64,000 nucleotides of DNA from Bacteroidales bacterium UBA5349 (GTDB lineage Bacteria; Bacteroidota; Bacteroidia; Bacteroidales; Tenuifilaceae). The notes below the pieces were generated by a model. That model was not told where the DNA came from. It searched no databases and saw only the letters and a list, made by a program, of their open reading frames with translations. Made by a program: the position numbers and the translations under genes. Location of the stretch: NCBI GenBank assembly GCA_002410065.1, contig DHQB01000020.1, positions 186,001 to 250,000 on the forward strand, read 5' to 3'. Of this stretch, positions 7,662-17,253 are shown one piece after another (the stretch's first letter is position 1; every line of letters starts with the position of its first letter).

Positions 7662-10325
7662 ATGCAATTCGACGATTTTGAAGCGGAAGACTTACTGAAT
7701 GGCGATGAAACTCGAAAGACCTCGCCCGTTGAGCAAAGCCGCATAGCTAAGTTAACTGGTGAAGGGGCCAAAAAGGTTCAGGTTTCGGGGATGTTCAAGG
7801 AATGGTTCCTCGATTATGCATCGTACGTAATACTTGAGAGAGCAGTTCCGCATTTGGAGGATGGGCTTAAACCCGTACAGCGGCGTATACTTCACGCCAT
7901 GAAAAAACTTGATGATGGGCGATATAATAAGGTAGCCAACATTATTGGATCTACCATGCAGTACCACCCACACGGCGATGCATCCATTGGCGACGCCTTG
8001 GTACAGGTTGGGCAAAAGGAATTGCTTATCGATATGCAGGGAAACTGGGGTAACATTCTCACCGGTGATGGCTCGGCAGCACCACGTTACATAGAGGCTA
8101 GACTCTCGAAATTTGCCCTCGATGTGGTGTTTAACCCAAAAACCACGGATTGGATGCTGAGCTACGATGGTAGAAATCAGGAACCAGTAACCCTTCCAAT
8201 CAAATTTCCGCTATTACTTACTCAGGGCGTTGAAGGGATTGCAGTTGGATTGGCTTCAAAAATTCTCCCTCATAACTTCAACGAGCTTATCGATGCAGCT
8301 ATCCTTCACCTTAAGGGCAAAGATTTTGAGATTTACCCCGATTTTCCTACGGGAGGCTATATTGATTGCTCGAGATACAACGATGGGCTCCGTGGAGGGG
8401 CGGTTAAGATTCGGGCAAAAATAGAGAAACTCGACCGTAAAACACTTGTAATTAAAGATTTACCTTTTAGTAAAACTACACCTACCCTAATAGACTCAAT
8501 ACTAAAAGCTAACGATAAGGGTAAAATTAAGATCAAGAAGATTGATGATAATACGGCTGAAAACGTAGAGATACACGTACACCTTTCGCCCGATATTTCA
8601 CCCGATAAAACCATTGATGCGCTTTATGCATTCACCGATTGCGAGATTTCGCTATCTCCCAACTCATGCGTAATATTCGACAATAAGCCACACTTTATGG
8701 GTGTTAAGGAGATCCTTAGAACATCCGTTGAGCGCACAAGGCACCTACTGACCCGTGAGTTAGAGATTAGGATGAGCGAGTTGGAGGAGAGTTGGCACAT
8801 GTCGTCGCTCGAGAAAATATTTATCGAAAACCGTATCTATATTACCATTGAGGATTGCGAAACATGGGAATCGGTAATCAACACCATTGACAAGGGGCTC
8901 GATCCATTTAAAAAAATACTACGCCGAGAGGTTACCCGCGATGATATTGTAAAACTAACCGAGATAAAGATTAAGCGTATATCTAAGTTCGATAGTTTTA
9001 AAGCCGACGAACTTATTAAGGGTATTGAAGGTGAGATGGATGAGGTTAAAAACCATTTGGCAAACATTGTAGCCTATGCCATCAACTACTTTCAGCAGAT
9101 TAAGAAAAAATATGGCAAGGGTAGGGAGCGTAAGACCGAAATACGCAGTTTCGACACCATTGAGGCAACCAAGGTTGTTGTAGCCAACGAAAAACTATAC
9201 GTTAACCTCGAAGAGGGCTTCTTTGGGACTGGCTTAAAGAAGGATGAATATATTTGCGATTGTTCCGATATAGATGAGGTAATCGTAATTCTTAAGAATG
9301 GTAAATATGTTATAACCAAGGTAACGGATAAAGCATTCTTTGGCAAAAACATTGAGCACATATCAGTATTTATGCGAAACGACACGCGTACCATCTACAA
9401 CGTATTGTATCGCGATGGCAGAAATGGGGCTATTATGATGAAACGCTGTGCAATTACTGGTGTAACCCGCGATAAGGAATACAACCTTACAAAAGGTACC
9501 GAGGGTTCGGAAATTCTTTACATCAGCTGCAATTCCAATGGCGAAGCCGAACTACTCAAGGTTTTCCTTAAGCCTCGCCCACGGTTACGCAGCCTGATAA
9601 TGGAGTTGGATTTTAGCCAAGTTGCCATAAAGGGTCGTCAATCGCAAGGGAATATATTTACGCGTTATGCAATCCATAAAGTACAACTCAAAGAGAAAAT
9701 TGGGAGCACGCTTGGCGGCATTAAGGTATGGTTTGATTGGGATGTATTCCGGATAAACAACGATGGCCGGGGTGAGTTCCTAGGTGAGTTTCAATCAAAT
9801 GATAAGCTTCTGGTTGTTAGTAAGGATGGAGGGTATCAAATATCGGGCATCGACTCATCAACACATTTTACTGATAATATCTTAATTCTTGAAAAATATA
9901 GCGAGGGAAAAGTTTTCACCGCTGCATACTTCGATGGGGAGCAAAATTACTTCTACCTAAAGCGCTTTACTTTTGAACCATCGGAAAAGGAACAAAGTTT
10001 TATATCTGAAGGTAATAAATCGTATCTTGTTGCTATCAATTCCGATCAGTACCCTTGCCTTCAGGTTAACTTTGGCGGGAAACATGCATCCAAAGAACCT
10101 GAGCAAATTGATGCCGAAGAGTTTATTGGTGTAAAGGGTTTTAAAGCTAAGGGTAAGAGAGTATCGAGTTTTCAGGTTAAGTCAATTAAGTTTATTGAGC
10201 CTTTGCAGAAAGAGCCCATTGAAGATGAAGAGATCCAGCCCATAGAGAAGATAGAGAGCACCGAAAAGAAGGATGACAAGAAAGATGATAAGGGCAAACC
10301 CTCGCAAATGACCTTAGAACTTTAA
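7662..10325 (+). CDS. parC: DNA topoisomerase IV subunit A
   Basis: The DNA-cleaving subunit that pairs with the upstream ParE. Of 887 residues, the winged-helix cleavage domain is clear: YASYVILERAVPHLEDGLKP near 52-71, QYHPHGDASIGDALV near 100-114, and the catalytic tyrosine Y143 in AAPRYIEARLSK, preceded by the conserved arginine. A coiled-coil arm follows (about 350-490). The C-terminal third (about 520-830) is a degenerate beta-pinwheel-like region, and the last 40 residues are a charged Lys/Asp/Glu tail. I do not see the canonical GyrA box QRRGGKG, consistent with a decatenase rather than a supercoiling gyrase. Confidence 0.92.
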   Translation: MQFDDFEAEDLLNGDETRKTSPVEQSRIAKLTGEGAKKVQVSGMFKEWFLDYASYVILERAVPHLEDGLKPVQRRILHAMKKLDDGRYNKVANIIGSTMQYHPHGDASIGDALVQVGQKELLIDMQGNWGNILTGDGSAAPRYIEARLSKFALDVVFNPKTTDWMLSYDGRNQEPVTLPIKFPLLLTQGVEGIAVGLASKILPHNFNELIDAAILHLKGKDFEIYPDFPTGGYIDCSRYNDGLRGGAVKIRAKIEKLDRKTLVIKDLPFSKTTPTLIDSILKANDKGKIKIKKIDDNTAENVEIHVHLSPDISPDKTIDALYAFTDCEISLSPNSCVIFDNKPHFMGVKEILRTSVERTRHLLTRELEIRMSELEESWHMSSLEKIFIENRIYITIEDCETWESVINTIDKGLDPFKKILRREVTRDDIVKLTEIKIKRISKFDSFKADELIKGIEGEMDEVKNHLANIVAYAINYFQQIKKKYGKGRERKTEIRSFDTIEATKVVVANEKLYVNLEEGFFGTGLKKDEYICDCSDIDEVIVILKNGKYVITKVTDKAFFGKNIEHISVFMRNDTRTIYNVLYRDGRNGAIMMKRCAITGVTRDKEYNLTKGTEGSEILYISCNSNGEAELLKVFLKPRPRLRSLIMELDFSQVAIKGRQSQGNIFTRYAIHKVQLKEKIGSTLGGIKVWFDWDVFRINNDGRGEFLGEFQSNDKLLVVSKDGGYQISGIDSSTHFTDNILILEKYSEGKVFTAAYFDGEQNYFYLKRFTFEPSEKEQSFISEGNKSYLVAINSDQYPCLQVNFGGKHASKEPEQIDAEEFIGVKGFKAKGKRVSSFQVKSIKFIEPLQKEPIEDEEIQPIEKIESTEKKDDKKDDKGKPSQMTLEL

Positions 10326-10339
10326 TCAATTGTAACTGA

Positions 10340-10373
10340 TTTTTTGAAAGAAAAATTCAAATTGCTAAATTTA
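10340..10373 (+). promoter_or_regulatory. Probable aroK promoter (-33 and -7)
   Basis: TTTTTTG at 10340-10346 and TAAATTTA at 10366-10373 are separated by 19 bases, the spacing expected for the Bacteroidota TTTG / TAnnTTTG promoter (the last base of the -7 box deviates). The ATG follows at 10400. Confidence 0.55.
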
Positions 10374-10399
10374 TACCCGTTCACCTAACCCGTTTTAGC

Positions 10400-10912
10400 A
10401 TGAAGGTATTCCTTATAGGTTTTATGGCAAGTGGTAAATCTACCGTAGGAGAAGAACTTGCAAATGTACTTGGCTACAAATTCGTTGATTTAGACACGTA
10501 CATTGAGAAAAAATATAAAAAATCAGTTAAATTAATGTTCGAGATCAATGGCGAAGATTATTTTAGGCGGGTTGAGAACGAAGCACTAGTTGATGTATCA
10601 CAAATTGATGACAATATAATTGTTGCATCTGGCGGTGGTACTTCTTGCTTTTACAATAGCGTTGAATTTATGAATAAGGTTGGACTAACCATCTACCTTA
10701 GGGTTGAGGTTTCTGAATTGCTCTCCCGGCTAATTGAATCGAAAAAGGACAGACCCTTGCTCTGGGGAAAATCAAAAGAAGAACTCAATAATTACATTAT
10801 CAGGGTGCTTGATGAGCGGAAGAGATACTACGAAAAGGCAAAGATTACCGTTCAAATGGATAAGGTAAATATAAACCAATTGGCCAATACCATACGCTCA
10901 CTTAGCTTGTAA
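10400..10912 (+). CDS. aroK: Shikimate kinase
   Basis: Phosphorylates shikimate at the 3-hydroxyl with ATP, the fifth step of the chorismate pathway, in the cytoplasm. A 170-residue protein of normal length. Seen: Walker A GFMASGKST at 7-15, the shikimate-binding FVDLD at about 28-32 and YFRRVENEAL at about 55-64, the GGGT motif at about 77-80, and the lid arginine in KDRPLL at about 114-119. It follows parC by 74 bases but has its own probable promoter. Confidence 0.92.
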   Translation: MKVFLIGFMASGKSTVGEELANVLGYKFVDLDTYIEKKYKKSVKLMFEINGEDYFRRVENEALVDVSQIDDNIIVASGGGTSCFYNSVEFMNKVGLTIYLRVEVSELLSRLIESKKDRPLLWGKSKEELNNYIIRVLDERKRYYEKAKITVQMDKVNINQLANTIRSLSL

Positions 10913-10918
10913 ACAGAT

Positions 10919-10944
10919 CGAGTTTTAAAATTCAAAAAAACTCG
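10919..10944. terminator. Weak bidirectional terminator between aroK and a lipoprotein gene
   Basis: CGAGTTTT (10919-10926) pairs with AAAACTCG (10937-10944) around a 10-base AT-rich loop, between convergent genes ending at 10912 and 10948. The stem is short and A/T-rich, so strength is uncertain. Confidence 0.5.
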
Positions 10945-10947
10945 AAA

Positions 10948-11523
10948 CTAGTTGGAAAAAAGTTTCTCCTTCTTCAAAAACCCATGAAATACAATTGTAT
11001 ATGTTGTGGTGTTCTCAACTATCACCCTACCATCGGGCGAAGGAATGGTATCAATCTCACTCGATGAATTGAATTTTGGCTCACCAACCTTAAGTAATAT
11101 GGGTTGCCCATCCCACTGTATCCTAATGCCTTCGAGGCCTATGCTCATCACCTCAAGTTTGCCCTCGTTAAAGGGCACGTTAGTGTAGGGTATTAGCCTA
11201 CTGTGCATTCCACCCCCTTGCGTTCCCCTTAAAACCAAACCTTTGCCAAGCATAATGCTTAACGAATCCATGTTAAAACTAGTACTGGCAAATGATGTAA
11301 TCTCTCCCGTTTCTGGGCTATAAGCATAGGTCGGTCCGTCAATTCTACGACCTGGGAATGGGTCTCCCTCTATAACTTTACCCTCGTTAGTTTGGTAGTA
11401 CTCAATAAATGCATACTCATTCTCTGGCATTTGCCATGCAGTAATTTTACTACTAGTTTTGCAGCCATTAGATAGCATTAAGCCAATGGCTAGTGACAAA
11501 AACACTCTTGATAATTGTTTCAT
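10948..11523 (-). CDS. Hypothetical lipoprotein
   Basis: A 191-residue protein with a lipoprotein signal: a hydrophobic stretch then LSNGC with the lipidated cysteine at 21, so it is expected at the outer or inner membrane. The rest is mostly beta-strand-like with no motif I recognise; GTQGGGMHSRLIPYTNV and the C-terminal ENTTTYTIVFHGFL stand out. It follows the M14 carboxypeptidase gene with a 10-base gap and probably shares its transcript. I cannot assign a function. Confidence 0.7.
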   Translation of the reverse strand: MKQLSRVFLSLAIGLMLSNGCKTSSKITAWQMPENEYAFIEYYQTNEGKVIEGDPFPGRRIDGPTYAYSPETGEITSFASTSFNMDSLSIMLGKGLVLRGTQGGGMHSRLIPYTNVPFNEGKLEVMSIGLEGIRIQWDGQPILLKVGEPKFNSSSEIDTIPSPDGRVIVENTTTYTIVFHGFLKKEKLFSN

Positions 11524-11533
11524 AAATATGAAT

Positions 11534-12661
11534 TTACCTAAGTCTATCGATTACAAAACTTATTGGATTTAGTACGCTCTCACCCAGTTTCATTGAACGA
11601 ACTGATGACCAACCAAAATGCTTATCAGGCAAATTTGCATTATCCTTAAACGGCATTTCAATGGTTAACGCCATGCACTTAAAATGCTCGCCAACAAACT
11701 TTGAACCTATATTAAGATTGGCCGCTCCAAGTTCGTTTTTTGGGTAGCCCTGCTCTGTTTGAAAATCGGGTGTGTACTCAGCCCATTTGGCAAGAAAATT
11801 CTCCTGTAGCCATTTTAACCTATCGTCGTACGATGGTATTCCCTCAATTCCCGACGCAAAAGCGTATGGCAACCCCTCGTCCGCATGGATATCTAGGAAC
11901 ATGTCAACACCTATCTCTTCCATTTTTTTACGAACAAAAAACACCTCAGGGCTTAGTAATTGATCAGGTTTTTTCCACTCGCGGTTTAGGTTCCTACCCG
12001 AGGCGTTAACTCTAAGGTTTCCTAGGATACTGCCATCAATGTTCATGTTAGGTACAATATAAAAAACAGCCTTGGATAACAGTGTCCGCGAAATCGGATC
12101 GGACTCATCGAGCAAGCGTTCAATAACCCCTTGCATAAACCACTCCGCCTGCGGCTCGCCTGGATGCTGACGAGCGATTAGCCATATATTCCGTTTTCTA
12201 TCGTCGGGTTCGCCAATAACTAGTAAATCAATATCGCGCCCCTCAACCGTTTCGCCCAAGAACTCGAGAACACATAGTGGCGAAAGCTGAGCAGCGCTCA
12301 CCATATCCAAGTGCTGATCGTAGGTATAGGGAGTTGAGTAAGCAAAAAACATGGAGTTCTCTATTGGCGTGTATTCAATGGTAAGCACCCCATCGTTATA
12401 CGATGTGGGTACACAAAACCATGTTACCCTATCGTATGAGGCGTACACGTTATAACCGGGCCAGCCCTCGGGATAACTTGTTTTTCCCGCATTCTCAATA
12501 TGTATTGTGCAGGGAAATCCCTCGGCCCCATGTAGTCGAAAATAGAACCACTGAAAAGTATCAGAATAGGAATCAACCCTGATGTTTAAACGGATATTAT
12601 CATGCTTTTCTGCATTAATAATTTCGATATTCCCACTATCAAAATTCGATGAAATTTTCAT
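11534..12661 (-). CDS. M14-family zinc carboxypeptidase (cytosolic carboxypeptidase type)
   Basis: A 375-residue metallopeptidase with the two-domain layout of cytosolic carboxypeptidases: an N-terminal beta-sandwich (about 1-120) and an M14 catalytic domain. Zinc ligands are H166 and E169 in RQHPGEPQ and H259 in LDIHADEG. The substrate-binding RVNASGRNLNREW is at about 217-229, and the catalytic glutamate is E335 in ALTIEMPFK. No signal peptide is visible, so it should be cytoplasmic. Eukaryotic relatives remove glutamate from tubulin tails, but bacterial members have no agreed substrate. It sits between the MBOAT gene (92 bases upstream) and a lipoprotein gene. Confidence 0.85.
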   Translation of the reverse strand: MKISSNFDSGNIEIINAEKHDNIRLNIRVDSYSDTFQWFYFRLHGAEGFPCTIHIENAGKTSYPEGWPGYNVYASYDRVTWFCVPTSYNDGVLTIEYTPIENSMFFAYSTPYTYDQHLDMVSAAQLSPLCVLEFLGETVEGRDIDLLVIGEPDDRKRNIWLIARQHPGEPQAEWFMQGVIERLLDESDPISRTLLSKAVFYIVPNMNIDGSILGNLRVNASGRNLNREWKKPDQLLSPEVFFVRKKMEEIGVDMFLDIHADEGLPYAFASGIEGIPSYDDRLKWLQENFLAKWAEYTPDFQTEQGYPKNELGAANLNIGSKFVGEHFKCMALTIEMPFKDNANLPDKHFGWSSVRSMKLGESVLNPISFVIDRLR

Positions 12662-12753
12662 TATTTGGATTGGTTTTAAAAACTGAAAGGTACAAAATTG
12701 AAAACTGAAAAAAAAGCAAACAACATGTTACTAATAGTAAGGCAAGAACTATT

Positions 12754-14286
12754 CTAAAATCTAAAGTAAATAAAAGGTTGTAATTCTGAGGCTTTGAACT
12801 GAAAGAGAAGAATAGAGACTAGTATTGCTAAAATGAGTTTAACTACTAATGGAGTATCAATAAATTTACCCCGATAGAACTCTTTCCATTTTACAGGCAA
12901 CCAGTGAACTAACAAAGCTAAGCTCACTAATGAAAGCACAGACGAATACGATGTTATTACCTGAATAAACGATTGCCATCCAAATCTACTTCCAATCTGT
13001 TGAATCATGCTAGTGGCCTTATCCATGCTATCTGCCCTAAAGAAAATCCACGAGAAAGAAACCAAATGAAAAGTAAATACTGCTCCCAAAGCCCTCTTCC
13101 ACAGGGATGCTCTTTTCTGCTTTTGGGGAAATATCTTAATCCAAACTCTATGTGCTGCAAGGGAAATACCATGAATCCCCCCCCATATTACAAATCGGAT
13201 GCTGGCGCCGTGCCACAATCCACCCAAAAGCATTGTAATCATTAGGTTGAAATAGGTACGAAAAGTTCCTCTTTTGCTGCCTCCCAAGGGGATGTAAAGA
13301 TAATCGCGCAACCACGATGAGAGTGATATATGCCACCGACGCCAAAAGTCGGTAATGTTAACCGCCTTGTATGGCGAGTTAAAGTTTATGGGCAGTCTGA
13401 ACCCAAGTATAAGAGCAATGCCGATAGCTATGTCAGTATAGCCAGAAAAATCGCAGTATATCTGTACAGAATAGCCATAAGTAGCCAGCAGATTTTCAAG
13501 CCCCGAATAACTTAGCGGGCTCTGAAATACCCTATCAACAAAATTAATTGAAATATAATCCGAAATTACCACCTTCTTTATTAAACCATTAATAATGAGA
13601 AATATGGCATAGCCAAGTTCTCGTTTAGCAAGGTGATACTTACGGTAAAGCTGTGGGATAAATTCGGCAGCCCGAACTATTGGTCCAGCAACAAGCTGTG
13701 GAAAGAATGAAACGTAGAAACCAAAATCAACAATATTAACTACAGGGCTTACCTTTCTTCGGTATACATCAACGGTATAGCTTATGGTTTGGAAGGTGTA
13801 AAAGGAAATCCCCACGGGCAAAACTATTGAACTTACATCAAAACTCTGCCCCCCTATAACGTTTGCCCAATGTGCAAGAAAGTTGAATGCCTGAAAATTG
13901 GTGTCAAAAAGGGCGTTAACCGTATTGGCAAAAAAGTAGCTGTACTTAAAGAATGACAATACAGAAAGGTTGATAAAAACGCTTACCGCAACATATAACT
14001 TTCGCCTCCAATTTATGCTGGATTTACTTATAAGTAAACCCAAAGCATAATCGCAAAGGGTTGAGAAGATCAGTAGTACAAAAAAGTATCCGCTAGATTT
14101 ATAGTAAAAGAAAAAGCTGAACAGCAGCAAGTAGGAACTGCGAAGAAAGCGGGTTCGATAAACCAATGAGTAGCCTAGCAATAGCACAGCAAAGAAGAAC
14201 CAGAATGACCCCTCGGTAAAGATTAAGGGGCTAGACTCGCTATACACAAAAAAATTGCTAATGGTATCCCAAACTGAATTTCCCAT
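12754..14286 (-). CDS. MBOAT-family O-acyltransferase (AlgI-like)
   Basis: A 510-residue polytopic membrane protein with about 10-12 hydrophobic segments. The MBOAT signature is clear: FWRRWHISLSSWLRDYLYIP in the middle and the catalytic histidine in LLGGLWHGASIRFVIWGGIH. AlgI, DltB and PatA of this family move acyl groups across the membrane so that a partner can attach them to a polysaccharide. The partners here are probably the two SGNH proteins just upstream in the same operon (8-base spacing). The modified polymer is unknown. Family assignment is firm; the acetyl donor and polymer are inference. Confidence 0.92.
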   Translation of the reverse strand: MGNSVWDTISNFFVYSESSPLIFTEGSFWFFFAVLLLGYSLVYRTRFLRSSYLLLFSFFFYYKSSGYFFVLLIFSTLCDYALGLLISKSSINWRRKLYVAVSVFINLSVLSFFKYSYFFANTVNALFDTNFQAFNFLAHWANVIGGQSFDVSSIVLPVGISFYTFQTISYTVDVYRRKVSPVVNIVDFGFYVSFFPQLVAGPIVRAAEFIPQLYRKYHLAKRELGYAIFLIINGLIKKVVISDYISINFVDRVFQSPLSYSGLENLLATYGYSVQIYCDFSGYTDIAIGIALILGFRLPINFNSPYKAVNITDFWRRWHISLSSWLRDYLYIPLGGSKRGTFRTYFNLMITMLLGGLWHGASIRFVIWGGIHGISLAAHRVWIKIFPQKQKRASLWKRALGAVFTFHLVSFSWIFFRADSMDKATSMIQQIGSRFGWQSFIQVITSYSSVLSLVSLALLVHWLPVKWKEFYRGKFIDTPLVVKLILAILVSILLFQFKASELQPFIYFRF

Positions 14287-14293
14287 TTACCTA

Positions 14294-15577
14294 CTATTGT
14301 TTTAAATCTGCTCTCGCACAATAATCGTTGGCAGCAATAATCATTGCCTCAAATAGCAAAGAGCCCTGTAGCCTATAACCCTTTCGATTTAAATGGAGCT
14401 TATCCGTTGCACAAAACCCTTGATTTGCCCATTGATTAACACTCCCCTCTCCGCCCATTATCTTATAAAAATCCCAAATCGTACATCCCTTTTCGTTGGC
14501 AACCTTATATATAACCATATTGATATCAGCAATATTAGGGTTTACCTGCTGCCCATTGATTAAATGATCGCCCGGTGTTGTAACCACCACCGCAGCCAAT
14601 GGTAGTGCGCAGGTTATCCTGCCAATAAGTTCAGAAAAATCACGACTAAATTTAGCACTATTGTACGAGGGCGAATACACATCGTTTGTGCCAAGTGAAA
14701 CTATTATAAGATTTGGGTTAATACCCTTTGCCTGGTGAATAAAATTACTCGAACCTAAAAAAGTTCCAACAGTAGCTCCGTTAACCCCCGCAGCATGATA
14801 CTGAAGTATAGCATCGGAGTTTAACAGATCAACACCAAAAAGAGTGAACGACCCATTGACTTGTCCCGCCTTTTCTAGTCCAAATTTTACATTAAACGAT
14901 AATGACTCCAGCCTGAAGAGCATATGATTCTCGTCGCTACTCAGTAATTCTGCATTGATTGGCTCCAATAAAATTGGTTCAAGCCCATTTGCGTTGTAGT
15001 ACACCCGTACCATATTGAATGGGCTAAAACCTAAAGTCGATTGCTTTATGCTTATGCCAAAACGGCTGAGTGTATCAGCTGTTGAAGCTGATATTCCGGC
15101 TAATCCAAGCAATGATGAATCATTCGGACTCCATCTGTTTCGGGTCCACTCTCCTTCCCAGTTCACATCGTAATCGTCGGGATTATTGCTTTTAACCATA
15201 CTATAGGGGAAGGTAAACCCTCGCGAGGTATTCTGGGTGCTAATCCATTGCGATAGCAAACGACGAGTTTCGGCAGTAAAAAAATCGGCCTGAATGTGCG
15301 AATCACCAATGTGAAGTATCCGAATAGGCTCGCCCTTATCCCTAGCCTTTGCAAGTAGTTCACCAATTCGATCGAGATTTTTGGTACTAGATGTTCCCGT
15401 AAATCTATTCTCAGAAAAATTGATGAAAGAAAGGGGTAAATCCTTGTCTTTCACTTTTCGCTTTTTGTATATAGAGAGAGGTAATATAACCAACAGAACA
15501 AAGAATGCAACTGCAAATACAATCGCAAGTATTCTTGCATTCTGACTAATTCGATATCCTCTTTTTAGCAAATTCAT
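14294..15577 (-). CDS. Membrane-anchored SGNH/GDSL hydrolase-like acyltransferase partner
   Basis: A 427-residue protein with one N-terminal membrane segment (about 16-34) and a periplasmic SGNH-type domain. Seen: block I ILHIGDSHIQADFF near 98-111 with the serine nucleophile, block III LGTNDV near 293-298, and block V DKLHLNRKGYRL near 395-406 with the catalytic Asp and His. The three-gene arrangement with an MBOAT resembles alginate O-acetylation (AlgI with AlgJ/AlgX), where the SGNH proteins transfer the acetyl group. It is 8 bases from the MBOAT gene and 8 from the second SGNH gene. Confidence 0.83.
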   Translation of the reverse strand: MNLLKRGYRISQNARILAIVFAVAFFVLLVILPLSIYKKRKVKDKDLPLSFINFSENRFTGTSSTKNLDRIGELLAKARDKGEPIRILHIGDSHIQADFFTAETRRLLSQWISTQNTSRGFTFPYSMVKSNNPDDYDVNWEGEWTRNRWSPNDSSLLGLAGISASTADTLSRFGISIKQSTLGFSPFNMVRVYYNANGLEPILLEPINAELLSSDENHMLFRLESLSFNVKFGLEKAGQVNGSFTLFGVDLLNSDAILQYHAAGVNGATVGTFLGSSNFIHQAKGINPNLIIVSLGTNDVYSPSYNSAKFSRDFSELIGRITCALPLAAVVVTTPGDHLINGQQVNPNIADINMVIYKVANEKGCTIWDFYKIMGGEGSVNQWANQGFCATDKLHLNRKGYRLQGSLLFEAMIIAANDYCARADLKQ

Positions 15578-15585
15578 CTTTACAG

Positions 15586-17124
15586 CTAATTTTCTAGTTG
15601 CATTTCAGCATACTCACCGTACAATTCCATAAGGGATGAGTAAAACATCTCTGCAATAATATTTGAACCCCTATAGGTAAAGTGCACAAAATCTTTCGAA
15701 GCCAATTGGGGTGATGCATACACCCAAGCAGGCATTGAGTTTTTACCTCCCATGGCCCTATAGCAATCCCAGAATGCCGCACCAGCCCTTAGGGCTCCAC
15801 TCCGCTGCGCATCTCTAATAGATTCTATATTTGGGTATGATTCAAACCTTCCATTAACCTTACGCGACATATCCGACACCCCAATAAGCATAACACTGAC
15901 ACCAGGGTTGGCTTTTTTTAATGCAGTAATCTGCTGATAAATCTGATTTTCGTAGTAAGCATAGCTATTGACAATATGAGGAACAATATTTACCCCAAAC
16001 TGAAGAATGATTAGCTTTGGATTCATCAACCCCATCACTCTTTTTAGCGATGCGTCATCGGAACGCGTAAAATCAACCCCTGAACTGCCCCTAATGGCAA
16101 TATTATCAACAATAATACCTCTTGGAGATTCCAGCGAAACAGCATAAACCATAGGGCTTTCATCGCCTTTAAAATTTAATCGAATTTTGGTAACCAAATT
16201 TGGAATACTCCACTCTAGTGTTTCAATTGTATTAGTTGGTGATATAAACTCTGCATCCTGAGTTGACCCCGCATAGGTAAGTGAGAGCATTACGGGCTCA
16301 AGTGCATGGCCGTAAATAACCTTACAATTCGAAAAATTTCGTGCTAAAGAGTAATGATTACCTCGCTTCTCAAAATCGATCCACGCTTCAGTAAAGCCGC
16401 CCTTACTAGCTCTTCGGTTACTCTTAAATACAGAATAACCTCCCATTAGGCCAAACCTATGGCCAACGCCTCCCTTTCCTAAATCGGCTATTGAGGTGTA
16501 CTGCCAATTGCTAGAAGTACTCTGATAGACAGCACCTGATTGGTAACTGTGAGGAACCGCATTGAGTAGCCCAATACCACCACCACCAAAACGAGACTGT
16601 AAGCGCGTTCGGAGGAATGAGGTAACCCTATCACCTTCAATTTGCGAGTCGCCATAGTGCATAACCCGTACCTGTTTCCTTGAAGTTTCGCCATTGTTTA
16701 ATGACCTAAAGAACGATTTAAGAGCTGTAAAATTAGAATCAGGCATCTCAATCTGCACCAATCTACCCCTAAGTAATTCCGCTGTAATCCTTTCGCGCCG
16801 TGTATCAACCCATGCAGCTGTATCAACACGAGTTGAATCGTTTTGCACAATGCTTAAGCTATCTGATAGCAACTCGAGAGTATCTAACTGTACTAAAGTT
16901 CCGGTGATACTATCGAGCATCAACTCAAGTTCAGCAATTTCAGGATCTAAGAGAAAATGTGAAGGATGATTTGATGTATCAAGGTTAAAAAGCGATTTAA
17001 CTGAAGGATACTTTATGGTATAAGAGTAAATTTGTATACCCTCTGAAGGTACTAAGAGACTAAGGATTACCAGCACAGCAATTGTGAGGGCCAAATAAAT
17101 AAATACTCTAAAAGGCTTTACCAT
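15586..17124 (-). CDS. Second membrane-anchored SGNH/GDSL-like protein
   Basis: A 512-residue protein, first gene of the MBOAT cluster. It has an N-terminal membrane helix (about 8-28) and a long Ser/Thr/Asp-rich linker (about 45-150) without a motif I know. The SGNH domain follows: VMHYGDSQIEGDR with the nucleophile, LQFGVN as block III, and DFVHFTYRGSN with the Asp-His pair near the end. It differs from its neighbour mainly in the extended N-terminal region. The linker could span the periplasm or bind a partner (inference). Two SGNH partners for one MBOAT suggest separate transfer and hydrolysis or trimming roles. Confidence 0.82.
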   Translation of the reverse strand: MVKPFRVFIYLALTIAVLVILSLLVPSEGIQIYSYTIKYPSVKSLFNLDTSNHPSHFLLDPEIAELELMLDSITGTLVQLDTLELLSDSLSIVQNDSTRVDTAAWVDTRRERITAELLRGRLVQIEMPDSNFTALKSFFRSLNNGETSRKQVRVMHYGDSQIEGDRVTSFLRTRLQSRFGGGGIGLLNAVPHSYQSGAVYQSTSSNWQYTSIADLGKGGVGHRFGLMGGYSVFKSNRRASKGGFTEAWIDFEKRGNHYSLARNFSNCKVIYGHALEPVMLSLTYAGSTQDAEFISPTNTIETLEWSIPNLVTKIRLNFKGDESPMVYAVSLESPRGIIVDNIAIRGSSGVDFTRSDDASLKRVMGLMNPKLIILQFGVNIVPHIVNSYAYYENQIYQQITALKKANPGVSVMLIGVSDMSRKVNGRFESYPNIESIRDAQRSGALRAGAAFWDCYRAMGGKNSMPAWVYASPQLASKDFVHFTYRGSNIIAEMFYSSLMELYGEYAEMQLEN

Positions 17125-17199
17125 AAACAGATGAGCATTGATACTAGAAAACCATTGACCTAAAGGTAAAAATTTTCATCAACCAATCATATCTAATAC

Positions 17200-17229
17200 A
17201 AAAAAAGGTAAGGGTACAGCCTTACCTTT
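17200..17229 (-). terminator. Terminator after mltD
   Basis: A perfect 10-base stem, AAAGGTAAGG (17204-17213) with CCTTACCTTT (17220-17229), around loop GTACAG. The A-run at 17200-17206 is a U-tract on the minus strand. It ends the par-mltD transcript and separates it from the MBOAT cluster. Confidence 0.85.
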
Positions 17230-17253
17230 AGCTCTAAAACGATTATGTAATTG

